The position numbers and the translations under genes are program-made. Shown here one piece after another: positions 57,097 through 64,000 of a stretch of 64,000 nucleotides of DNA. The notes beneath the pieces are model-generated. The model did no database searches, was not told the DNA's origin, and saw nothing but the letters and a program-made list of their open reading frames with translations. The DNA comes from Flavonifractor avicola (GTDB taxonomy: Bacteria > Bacillota > Clostridia > Oscillospirales > Oscillospiraceae), in NCBI GenBank assembly GCA_019116915.1, contig DXAS01000126.1:1-64000 (forward strand), written 5' to 3'. Position 1 is the first letter of the stretch. The number at the start of each line of letters is the position of its first letter.

Positions 57097-58140
57097 ATGA
57101 AGAAACTGCTTGCACTGGGCCTGACCGTGGCCCTGGCGCTGGGCCTTACCGCCTGCGCTTCCAATCCTGCTCCGGCGGAGAGCACCCCTCCCGCTGAGAC
57201 CACCCCCGTGGCGGAGACCACTCCCGCACAGTCTGAAACCCCTGCTCTGGAGGGAACTGAGATCAACCTGGGCCTGCTCAACGGCCCCACTGGCATGGGC
57301 GCCGCCAAGCTGCTCGCTGACAACGATGCCGGCGAGACTGTCAACCACTACAATGTGACCATGGGTTCCGATCCCTCCACCGATATCGTGCCCAAGCTGA
57401 ACAGCGGGGAGCTGGACATGGCCGCTCTGCCCACCAACGTGGCCGCCAACCTGTATAATAAGACTGGCAATGTGCAGCTGCTGGCCCTGAACACTCTGGG
57501 TGTGCTCCACATCCTGGAGAACGGCAATACCGTTAACTCTCTGGCCGACCTGTCCGGCAAGACCATTTACGCCATCAACCAGGGCACCAACACCGAGTAT
57601 GTGCTGGACTACCTGCTGACCCAGAACGGCCTGGACCCGGACACCGATGTGGACATCCAGTGGAAAACCAGCGAGGAGGTCACCACCCTGATGGCCTCCG
57701 GCGAGATCGACCTGTGTATGCTCCCTGTGCCTGCTGCCACCACCGTGCTGATGCAGAACAGCGACGTGCGGGATGCCATCGACCTGAGCGACGCCTGGAC
57801 TGAGTCCGGAGCCTCCGGCACCTTCACCATGGGCTGCGTGGTGGTGCGCACCGAATTTGCCCAGGAGCACCCCGAGGCGGTGGAAGCCTTCCTGCAGGAG
57901 TATGAGGCCTCCATCAACTACATCAAGGACAACCCGGAGGAGGGCGGCCAGCTCATCGAGCAGTACGGCATCGTGCCCAAGGCTGCCATTGCCACTGCGG
58001 CCATCCCCCAGGCCAATATGATTTTTGTGGCCGGTGAGGACCTGAAGTCTATCTCCAGCTACTATGAGGTGCTCTTCGCCGCCGACCCCACTTCGATCGG
58101 AGGTTCCATCCCCGATGACGCCTTCTACTACATCCCGTAA
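57097..58140 (+). CDS. ABC transporter substrate-binding lipoprotein (NMT1/THI5, NrtA/SsuA-like)
   Basis: Predicted 347-residue SBP. The lipoprotein signal peptide ends in LTACASN (Cys about residue 22), followed by a Pro/Thr/Glu linker (about 25-50). The domain begins INLGLLNGPTGMGAAKLLADND and includes DIVPKLNSGELDMAALPTNVAANLYN, the pattern of SBPs for nitrate, sulfonates, taurine or thiamine precursors. The actual ligand is unknown. AAAGGAACGAGG precedes the ATG at 57097. Its 3' end overlaps the permease start. No riboswitch is visible in the 57-nt leader. Confidence 0.88.
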   Translation: MKKLLALGLTVALALGLTACASNPAPAESTPPAETTPVAETTPAQSETPALEGTEINLGLLNGPTGMGAAKLLADNDAGETVNHYNVTMGSDPSTDIVPKLNSGELDMAALPTNVAANLYNKTGNVQLLALNTLGVLHILENGNTVNSLADLSGKTIYAINQGTNTEYVLDYLLTQNGLDPDTDVDIQWKTSEEVTTLMASGEIDLCMLPVPAATTVLMQNSDVRDAIDLSDAWTESGASGTFTMGCVVVRTEFAQEHPEAVEAFLQEYEASINYIKDNPEEGGQLIEQYGIVPKAAIATAAIPQANMIFVAGEDLKSISSYYEVLFAADPTSIGGSIPDDAFYYIP

Positions 58141-58909
58141 TGTAAAACGGAGCAAATTACTGCGAGCTGTCATACCCATGGCCTTCTGGCTGGGGGTTTG
58201 GCAGCTTGCGGCCTTTTTGGTGGACATGAGGACCAATGGCCACGGCGCTTTGCTGCTGCCCTATCCCCTGCTGGTGGCCCAGCGGCTGTGGGCCCTGGCG
58301 GGACAGGGGGCCTTCTGGCAGTCGGCGGCGGTGACCCTGGGCCGTATCTTCGGGGGCTTTGCTGTCGGCGCGGTGGTGGGGGCTCTGGTGGCGGCGGCCA
58401 CCTCAGCCCTCCGGGCGGCGGACTGGGTGCTTACCCCGGCGGTAAAGGTGATCCGGGCCATCCCGGTGGCCTCCTTCATTGTGCTGGTGCTGCTGTGGGC
58501 CCCCTCTTCCGGCTGGGTGCCCGCCATCGTGTCCGGCCTGATGGTGCTGCCGGTGCTGTGGGGCAATGTGAGCCGTGGAGTGGTCCAGACCGACCCCCTG
58601 CTGCTGGAGGCCGCCCGGGCCTACCGTTTTGGCCGTGGCAAGACCCTTCGGCTGGTGTACCTGCCCTCGGTGCGACCCTACTTTGTCAGCGGCTGCGCCA
58701 CCGGCCTGGGCCTGGCCTGGAAAGCGGGAGTGGCGGCCGAGGTGCTCTGTCAGCCCAAGCTGGCCATCGGCACCCAGCTTTACCGGGCCAAGATTACCCT
58801 GGAGACCCCCGACCTGTTTGCCTGGACAGCGGTGGTCATCGTGTTGAGTTTTGTGCTGGAATACGCCCTGGGCATCCTGTTCCGGCGGCTGGGAGGGGAT
58901 AAAACGTGA
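58115..58909 (+). CDS. ABC transporter permease (SsuC/TauC/NrtB-like)
   Basis: Predicted 264-residue permease with about six TMs. FWLGVWQLAAFLVD forms TM1, and the cytoplasmic EAA-type loop is EAARAYRFGRGKTLRLVYLPSVRPYF. GGWVPAIV-like and GLAWKAGVAAEVL motifs are typical of the SsuC class. The start chosen is the ATG at 58115, which overlaps the SBP gene by 26 nt and has GGAGG 11 nt upstream; an internal ATG at 58178 would remove the N-terminal 21 residues. It overlaps the ATPase gene by 4 nt. Confidence 0.9.
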   Translation: MTPSTTSRNVKRSKLLRAVIPMAFWLGVWQLAAFLVDMRTNGHGALLLPYPLLVAQRLWALAGQGAFWQSAAVTLGRIFGGFAVGAVVGALVAAATSALRAADWVLTPAVKVIRAIPVASFIVLVLLWAPSSGWVPAIVSGLMVLPVLWGNVSRGVVQTDPLLLEAARAYRFGRGKTLRLVYLPSVRPYFVSGCATGLGLAWKAGVAAEVLCQPKLAIGTQLYRAKITLETPDLFAWTAVVIVLSFVLEYALGILFRRLGGDKT

Positions 58910-59481
58910 TATCCGTCAAAGATATTACCGTTCGTTTTGGGGAAAAGACGGTGTTGGACCGTTTTTCCCTGGACCTGCCGGAGACGGGGATCACCGCTCT
59001 CTCCGGCCCCTCCGGCTGCGGCAAGACCACCCTGCTGCGGGTACTGGCAGGGCTCCAGCCGGTGGAGGAGGGGACTGTGGCTACCCCACCAAATCCGGTG
59101 ATCCTCTTTCAGGAGAACCGGCTGCTGCCCTGGCGGACGGTGGAGCAGCACATTGCCGACGTGCTGCCCCGGGAGCGCCGGGGGGAGGCCTCCCGCTGGC
59201 TGGCATTGGCGGAGCTGGAGGGGGAGGAGAAGCACTACCCTGCCGCCCTGTCCGGCGGTATGGGGAGGCGGTTGGCCCTGGCCCGGGCTCTGGCCTGCGG
59301 CGGGGGACTCATCCTTCTGGACGAGCCCTTTGCCGGGGTGGATGCACCCAGGGCAGCCCGTATCTTGGAGCGGGTGCGGGGGCTTGGCCTGCCGGTGGTG
59401 CTGTCCAGTCATGAGCGGGAGACGGTGGCCCTGTGCGACCGGGTGATCGGCCTGGACGGGCCGCCCCTCAGGCAGATGTGA
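58906..59481 (+). CDS. ABC transporter ATP-binding protein, short SsuB/TauB-like
   Basis: Predicted 191-residue ATPase, about 50-60 residues shorter than typical SsuB/TauB proteins. Walker A GPSGCGKTTLLRVL, Q-loop LFQENRLLPWRTV, signature LSGGMGRRLALARAL, Walker B LILLDEPFAG and H-loop VLSSHERETVAL are all retained. The missing part is the C-terminal extension plus trimmed linkers, so it should still be catalytic. Start is a GTG overlapping the permease stop, with GGGAGGGG 7 nt upstream. It completes the SBP-permease-ATPase operon. Confidence 0.92.
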   Translation: MISVKDITVRFGEKTVLDRFSLDLPETGITALSGPSGCGKTTLLRVLAGLQPVEEGTVATPPNPVILFQENRLLPWRTVEQHIADVLPRERRGEASRWLALAELEGEEKHYPAALSGGMGRRLALARALACGGGLILLDEPFAGVDAPRAARILERVRGLGLPVVLSSHERETVALCDRVIGLDGPPLRQM

Positions 59482-59516
59482 TCTTTTTGGATTCTTTTCA
59501 GCTTTTCTAAGGTTTT

Positions 59517-59556
59517 CTAAAAAAGAGCGAAAGCGCGTTGCGCTTTCGCTCTTTTG
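59517..59556 (+). terminator. Terminator of the NrtA/SsuA-type ABC operon
   Basis: AAAAGAGCGAAAGCGC / GCGCTTTCGCTCTTTT hairpin with a short loop and T-run. Confidence 0.9.
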
Positions 59557-59602
59557 TGATAAAATGGGAACCATGAATTTTCGGTAAAGGCAGCGTAATG
59601 AT

Positions 59603-61513
59603 ATGAGCAACATCACTGAAACGCCTGAGGTGCAGGAGGTACCGGAGCCCCAGACGCCTCCAAAGCGGCGGTTCCGGCTGAAGTGGCCCAAGCTGGCCAT
59701 GAGTCCCCGGCAGTACTGGTGGACCACCATGGTTTTGCTGATCGTGGTGCCCCTGATCTCCTTCACCATGGTGGAGTATCTGAATTATAACGATCCCTGG
59801 AAGGATTTTACCCCCGCCCAGATCCTGCTGAATCTGGTGTGGTACTACTTTGGAGAGCTGTTCTTCTACTTCCTCCGGGGCCGGCGCAGCGGTGCGGTAA
59901 AGCTGGGCTTGGGCATCGCCTGGGGCTTCGGCTGCGCCAACCACTACCTCATTGCCTTCCGGGGGCGTACCCTGTTCCCCGGAGACTTCCTCAGCTTGGG
60001 TACCGCCGCCAACGTGGCGGGCAACTATGACTATTCCCTGTCCCAGCGGCAGTGGGTGACCCTGATCATGATGATCGCGGTGATCCTGGCCATGAAGGTA
60101 TTGCCCAACGAGCCCCGAAAAAAGTTCTCCTGGAAGGTGTTCGGGGCCTCGGCGGGGGCGGCTGTGGTGTTCCTGTCGGTGTTTTTCGGCACCAGCATGG
60201 TGGAGAAGCTGGGGATCGAGCCCTCCATGTGGACCACCCGTGGCAACGGTCTCTTCCTCAACTTTGCCGTGTGTATGAAGTACATGAAGGTGGAGAAGCC
60301 GGATACTTACTCCCAGCAGACCCTGAACGATCTGGGGACGGAAAACGCCAGCGACGATCTATCGGTGACGGTGGTGGACCCGGACGGCACGGTGCGGCCG
60401 GTGAACGTCATCGTCATTATGAACGAGTCCTTTTCCGACCTGTCTGTGCTGCCGGGAGTGGAGACCAACCAGGACGCCATGCCCTTTATTCGCTCCCTGA
60501 CAGAGAACACCATCAAGGGCTATGCCTACTCTTCCGTGTTCGGCGGCACCACCGCCAACTCGGAGTATGAGTTCCTCACCGGCAACACCACCGCATACCT
60601 GCCCGCCGGTACGGTGCCCTATCAGATGTATGTCTCCGACGGGGACCCCACCCTGGTGGGCCAGATGAAGGCCTTGGGTTATACCGCCATCGCCGCCCAC
60701 CCCTACCGGTCCTCCGGTTGGAACCGGCCTGCGGTGTACAGCGATTACGGTTTTGATGAGGTGTATTTCGAAAGCGACTTCCAGAACCGTACCTATATGC
60801 GGGGAGACGAGAAATCCGGATATGTCACCGATCAGTGTGACTATGAAAATCTGATTCGGCTGTACGAGGAGAAGGAGGCGGGGGAGCCCCTGTTCCTCTT
60901 CAATGTCACCATGCAGAACCACAGCGGCTACCAGATGTCCTGGGATAACCTGCCCCGGGAGGTATGGCTCACCGGCAGCCTAGAGGGCAGGTTCCAGACG
61001 GTGAACCAGTATCTGTCCCTTATCTACCAGAGCGATCAGGCCTTTGAATACCTGATCAACTATTTCTCCCAGGTAGAGGAGCCCACCATGATTCTCCTCT
61101 TCGGAGACCATCAGCCCCAGGTGGCCACCAATTTCTACACCGACGTGCTGGGGGAGAACCCGGACACCGCTCTGGCCCAGAAAAAGCAGATGGTACCCTT
61201 CCTGTTGTGGGCCAACTACGACATCCCGGAGGAGCAGGGGGTGGAGCTCTCCCTCAACTACCTGTCCGCCCTGCTGATGGACACCGCCAACCTGCCCATG
61301 ACCGGCTACCAGAAGTTTTTGTCCCAGCTGTGGGAGGCCGCCCCGGTCATCAATACCGTGGGGGTGCGGGATGCGGAAGGAAACTGGTACGGGGAGAACG
61401 AAGCGCTGCCCGACCAGCTGGATGATGCCATTGAGGCCTACAAGGTACTGCTGTACAACAATATCTTTGATAAATCCAACCGGCTGGAGCATTTCTTCAG
61501 CCTGACGGAATAA
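59603..61513 (+). CDS. LTA synthase-like membrane phosphotransferase (alkaline phosphatase/sulfatase superfamily)
   Basis: Predicted 636-residue enzyme. An N-terminal Pro/Glu-rich cytoplasmic stretch (about 1-35) leads to about five TMs (42-60, 73-90, 100-120, 150-166, 178-197), the LtaS topology. The extracellular sulfatase-fold domain (about 260-600) has VIVIMNESFSD (metal Glu275), nucleophile Thr317 in FGGTTANSEYEFLTG, an HPYRSSGWNR segment and FGDHQPQV. It should transfer glycerol-phosphate or another phosphoalcohol onto a lipid-linked polymer. Whether the organism makes true polyglycerol-phosphate LTA is unknown. The ATG has a weak AAAGG site upstream. Confidence 0.9.
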   Translation: MSNITETPEVQEVPEPQTPPKRRFRLKWPKLAMSPRQYWWTTMVLLIVVPLISFTMVEYLNYNDPWKDFTPAQILLNLVWYYFGELFFYFLRGRRSGAVKLGLGIAWGFGCANHYLIAFRGRTLFPGDFLSLGTAANVAGNYDYSLSQRQWVTLIMMIAVILAMKVLPNEPRKKFSWKVFGASAGAAVVFLSVFFGTSMVEKLGIEPSMWTTRGNGLFLNFAVCMKYMKVEKPDTYSQQTLNDLGTENASDDLSVTVVDPDGTVRPVNVIVIMNESFSDLSVLPGVETNQDAMPFIRSLTENTIKGYAYSSVFGGTTANSEYEFLTGNTTAYLPAGTVPYQMYVSDGDPTLVGQMKALGYTAIAAHPYRSSGWNRPAVYSDYGFDEVYFESDFQNRTYMRGDEKSGYVTDQCDYENLIRLYEEKEAGEPLFLFNVTMQNHSGYQMSWDNLPREVWLTGSLEGRFQTVNQYLSLIYQSDQAFEYLINYFSQVEEPTMILLFGDHQPQVATNFYTDVLGENPDTALAQKKQMVPFLLWANYDIPEEQGVELSLNYLSALLMDTANLPMTGYQKFLSQLWEAAPVINTVGVRDAEGNWYGENEALPDQLDDAIEAYKVLLYNNIFDKSNRLEHFFSLTE

Positions 61514-61514
61514 G

Positions 61515-61556
61515 CAACACGCCCCCGGAGGTGCTTCCTCCGGGGGCGTGTTGTTG
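61515..61556 (+). terminator. Terminator of the LTA synthase-like gene
   Basis: Long stem CAACACGCCCCCGGAGG / CCTCCGGGGGCGTGTTG with a 5-nt loop, starting immediately after the stop codon and followed by TTGTATC. Confidence 0.8.
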
Positions 61557-61592
61557 TATCAAAAAAACAGCAAAGGGTATGCAGGCGGCATA

Positions 61593-61621
61593 TTGAAATT
61601 TTGGAATAAATTGAATACAGT
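61593..61621 (+). promoter_or_regulatory. Promoter of the zinc-ribbon / coiled-coil gene
   Basis: TTGAAA, 17-bp spacer, TACAGT, 48 nt before the start codon. Confidence 0.6.
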
Positions 61622-61668
61622 AGAGAAAACGGCGATTTCACGGGAGATCCATCAAATGGAGGGATATT

Positions 61669-63666
61669 ATGAAAAAACTGGTTTGTGAAATGTGCGGCAG
61701 CAACGACTTGTTAAAGCAGGACGGCGTCTTTGTCTGCCAGGGCTGCGGGTGCAAATATTCCGTGGAAGAGGCGCGGAAAATGATGATGGAGGATGGAGGC
61801 ACCGGAGGGCCTGTCTCCACGCCGGCAGCACCGGTACCGGGGGTCAACCAGAGCCAGATCGACAACTATCTGGGCATGGCCAAAAGCGCCCTGGAAGGGA
61901 GCAACAACGAAGAGGCCGAAAATTACGCCAACAAGATCATTGAAATAGACCCCCAGAACTGGCAGGCCTGGTCCATCAAGGGTACCGCCGCCGGCTGGCA
62001 GACCACCGGCCGGAACAATCGGTACGGAGAGAGCGTGGTGGCCTGGATCAAGGCCCTGACCTATGTGCCTGAGGAGGAGCGCAGCAATCTGCGCATCGAG
62101 CTGATGGTATCTGCTCAGCAGATCGGCGCGGCCATCGTGCAGATGCACGGCAATCACTTTGTGGACTACCGCAGCGAGGATAATAAGCTGGATGTGCTCA
62201 ATTCTGCCCAAAATGTGAAGGAACAGCTGCAAATGCTGAAGGAGCAGACCGGGGAGGAGTTCTACACCAACGACTTTTCCACCCGGTTGGGCCGCATCAT
62301 CAACGGGGCTGCCGTGGGAGGCAGCAACAATGCCGACGAGGAGTTTGGTCCGGAGGATCTTAACCGTGGCAAGTACGAATGGGACCGCTACACCCAGAGC
62401 TCCGACCGGTGTCTCAAACTGCTGGAAAAGGCTTTTGACCTGTCCTATGACGATGAGCTGAGCTTTACCATCAGCAAGAACTATGTGGTAGTCGCCACCG
62501 CTGTGCGGGACTCCTGCTCCTATAAATTCGTGCCCAACGCCTATACCGACGGCAGTTATCAGGTGGACTATACCTTTACTGAGGCGGCCAAGAAGTCCCG
62601 TACCAACACCATCAATACCTGGCAGAAGCGGGTAGACTGGTACGATCCCGCCCATCGGAAGGCCCACATGGAAGCGGTACTGGGGCAGTGCGAGGCGGCC
62701 CGCGTCAGCGTTGAGGAGGATGCCGCCCGGGAGCAGTACTGGAGCGAGCACGCCCAGGAGAAGGCGGCCCTGGAGCAGGAGCGGGAGGCCCTCACCCGCC
62801 AGGCCGATCAGCTGGAGGCCGACCTGGCCGCCGATCCGGTCTATGAGGAGCGCAAACGCAAGCAGGAGGCCATCGATGACCTCAGCCGGCAGAAGCAGGG
62901 GCTGGGTTTGTTCAAAGGCAAGGAGAAAAAGGCCATCCAGGAGCAGATCGACCAGATCCAGGGTGAGCTGGGACAGGTGAATAGCCGCATCAGCCAGATG
63001 GAGGAGGCGTGCAGCCAGAAGCTCCAGCCCCTCCGCAGCCGGGCCACCGAGATCGGCGAGGAGCTGAACCGCTCCCGGGGCCGGCTGCCCATGGTCCATG
63101 GCGAGCAGCTGGAGCTGCTGGAGGGCAGGCACTTCAAGGGCTCGCCCATGGAGGTCCTCCGCAAGATCCAGGCCATACTGCCCCAGGGTTACAAGGCGGG
63201 CAAGGAGGAGGGCGAGGCGGCCATCGTCAACTACAGCAAGACCTCCCACGACCTGGCCCAGTCCATCCAGGGCCTTACCGATGCCCTCCAGGGCCGGAAA
63301 AGCGAAAAGAAGGAGTGGGTGGACGACCCCAACGAGGACAAGCAGTACCGGATCAACATTTTGAGGAGGGAGGATAATACTGGTTTCCACCTGTCCTTCT
63401 ATGCCAAGTCCCTTCATCAGCCCTGCTCCGGTCGGTGCATCTTCGGCATCAGCGGCAGCTTCAGCGAGAACAGCGCAGTGGACTTCGTGACGGTTGTGTC
63501 CAGACTGCTCTTTGCTGCCCTGCCTACCTCCGACCTGGAGACCCTCCAGACCTTCCTGGCCCAGTCCCTTTACGGGCTGGCCGAATCCGACCAGATCTAT
63601 CAGGATGGGGTGCGGCTGCGGATGGTGCGCAAGCAGTACACCTGGCTGGAATTTGAGGTGCTCTGA
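61669..63666 (+). CDS. Large protein with N-terminal TFIIB-type zinc ribbon, TPR-like region and coiled coil; function unknown
   Basis: Predicted 665 residues, no signal peptide or TM. The N-terminal zinc ribbon has Cys6, Cys9, Cys23 and Cys26 (CEMCGSNDLL ... CQGCGCKYS) followed by SVEEARKMM, a start found widely in gut clostridial proteins of unknown role. After a Gly/Pro-rich linker comes a TPR-like helical repeat (NYLGMAKSALEGSNNEEAENY) and a long middle domain (about 110-340). A coiled coil rich in Glu/Gln/Arg follows (about 345-480), then a C-terminal alpha/beta domain (about 490-665). It may act as a scaffold. The ATG has GGAGGGA upstream. Standalone unit with promoter and terminator. 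Confidence 0.85.
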   Translation: MKKLVCEMCGSNDLLKQDGVFVCQGCGCKYSVEEARKMMMEDGGTGGPVSTPAAPVPGVNQSQIDNYLGMAKSALEGSNNEEAENYANKIIEIDPQNWQAWSIKGTAAGWQTTGRNNRYGESVVAWIKALTYVPEEERSNLRIELMVSAQQIGAAIVQMHGNHFVDYRSEDNKLDVLNSAQNVKEQLQMLKEQTGEEFYTNDFSTRLGRIINGAAVGGSNNADEEFGPEDLNRGKYEWDRYTQSSDRCLKLLEKAFDLSYDDELSFTISKNYVVVATAVRDSCSYKFVPNAYTDGSYQVDYTFTEAAKKSRTNTINTWQKRVDWYDPAHRKAHMEAVLGQCEAARVSVEEDAAREQYWSEHAQEKAALEQEREALTRQADQLEADLAADPVYEERKRKQEAIDDLSRQKQGLGLFKGKEKKAIQEQIDQIQGELGQVNSRISQMEEACSQKLQPLRSRATEIGEELNRSRGRLPMVHGEQLELLEGRHFKGSPMEVLRKIQAILPQGYKAGKEEGEAAIVNYSKTSHDLAQSIQGLTDALQGRKSEKKEWVDDPNEDKQYRINILRREDNTGFHLSFYAKSLHQPCSGRCIFGISGSFSENSAVDFVTVVSRLLFAALPTSDLETLQTFLAQSLYGLAESDQIYQDGVRLRMVRKQYTWLEFEVL

Positions 63667-63681
63667 GTTACATTAAATCAG

Positions 63682-63716
63682 AGAGCCCGCCGCAGAATAC
63701 TGCGGCGGGCTCTTTT
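63682..63716. terminator. Bidirectional terminator after the zinc-ribbon gene
   Basis: GAGCCCGCCGCAG / CTGCGGCGGGCTC with a 4-nt loop and TTTT on the plus side. It is close to the 3' end of the convergent gene at 63729. Confidence 0.85.
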
Positions 63717-63728
63717 GCTGTTATCAGG

Positions 63729-64000
63729 TCAGCACAGACCCAGGATATAGCGGCAGCAGAACTGCTTGTACCAGGGCAGGGCCTTGTCCACCTGAGTGGA
63801 GACGGTATGGGCGGCCTGTACAGCGGCCTGCCGCTCCTCTTCCGTCAGGGTGTGGGGACTGAATCTGGCCTTTTTGGCCAGTTCAAAGATTTCCTCAGAA
63901 GTCTGTCCGCCCCACTTCTCCAGCTTTTTCAGATAGAGATAAGCGGCAATGACGGCTTGGTTGGTGTTGGCCTGGCTAAACCGCTTCTCGCGCCGGCTTC
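63729..64000 (-). CDS. 3' part of a gene of uncertain identity (5' end outside window)
   Basis: The minus strand is open from the right edge to a TGA at 63729-63731, about 90 codons. The encoded C-terminus reads FSQANTNQAVIAAYLYLKKL and later TLTEEERQAAVQAAHTV, ending LPWYKQFCCRYILGLC. It is mostly helical, charged, with a short hydrophobic end. It reminds me of the C-terminal region of DUF4129 / transglutaminase-like membrane proteins of Oscillospiraceae, but too little is present to be sure. The terminator just past its stop codon supports a real gene end. Confidence 0.6.
   Translation of the reverse strand, partial: SRREKRFSQANTNQAVIAAYLYLKKLEKWGGQTSEEIFELAKKARFSPHTLTEEERQAAVQAAHTVSTQVDKALPWYKQFCCRYILGLC

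Overview
The window looks like a core-chromosome segment of a high-GC, strictly anaerobic Firmicute of the class Clostridia, most like gut Oscillospiraceae (Flavonifractor / Lawsonibacter / Pseudoflavonifractor type). The placement is inferred from gene content, not from a database search. Supporting signs are canonical AGGAGG-type ribosome sites, sigma-A promoters with 16-18 bp spacers, a perfect CIRCE operator before hrcA-grpE-dnaK-dnaJ, a Gram-positive envelope set (LCP ligase, LTA-synthase-type phosphotransferase, DD-carboxypeptidase, no outer-membrane genes), a flavodiiron-rubredoxin fusion, and a clostridial glgBCDAP operon with both GlgC and GlgD. No rRNA, transposase, integrase or CRISPR array was seen. 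There is one tRNA, Leu(UAG).

Layout. 1-5 kb (minus): truncated phosphosugar mutase, rlmH, walJ, murA and a NYN-LOTUS protein. 5-8.7 kb (plus): CstA-type transporter with a structured leader, then ECF sigma / membrane anti-sigma pair 1. 8.7-13.4 kb (minus): ABC ATPase, FtsX permease and a double-length efflux adaptor. 13.4-17.1 kb: M18 aminopeptidase, tRNA-Leu, pyridoxamine kinase, gap. 17.2-24.3 kb (plus): HATPase protein lacking the usual phospho-acceptor His, CDF metal exporter, response regulator / sensor kinase / HtrA operon, amidohydrolase. 24.2-27.8 kb (minus): rpiB, PHP phosphatase, a palindrome cluster and a PMT-family glycosyltransferase. 27.8-32.8 kb (minus): heat-shock operon. 32.9-38.3 kb: GNAT, cysteine desulfurase / MATE / MBL operon, flavodiiron protein. 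38.3-40.7 kb (minus): membrane protein and ECF pair 2. 40.7-49.5 kb (minus): glycogen operon. 49.6-59.5 kb: dacF-type carboxypeptidase, mobA, polar amino-acid ABC importer, amidase cassette, LCP protein, NrtA/SsuA-type ABC importer. 59.6-64 kb: LTA-synthase-like enzyme, zinc-ribbon / coiled-coil protein, 3' part of an unidentified gene.

How it fits together. Most units are compact, with 4-nt ATGA overlaps inside operons and hairpin terminators, often bidirectional, between convergent genes. The glycogen operon encodes a full synthesis and breakdown cycle. Envelope maintenance is a repeated theme (murA, walJ, LCP, LTA-type enzyme, dacF, HtrA with its two-component system, two ECF modules). The features most worth a second look are the 18-residue Lys/Ala/Pro repeats at the GlgB C-terminus, the duplicated efflux adaptor, the His-less HATPase protein, the two paralogous ECF / anti-sigma modules with matching candidate promoters, the palindrome cluster at 25.53-25.66 kb and the amidase cassette without an export signal. 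I did not find a clear new multi-gene defence or biosynthetic system.
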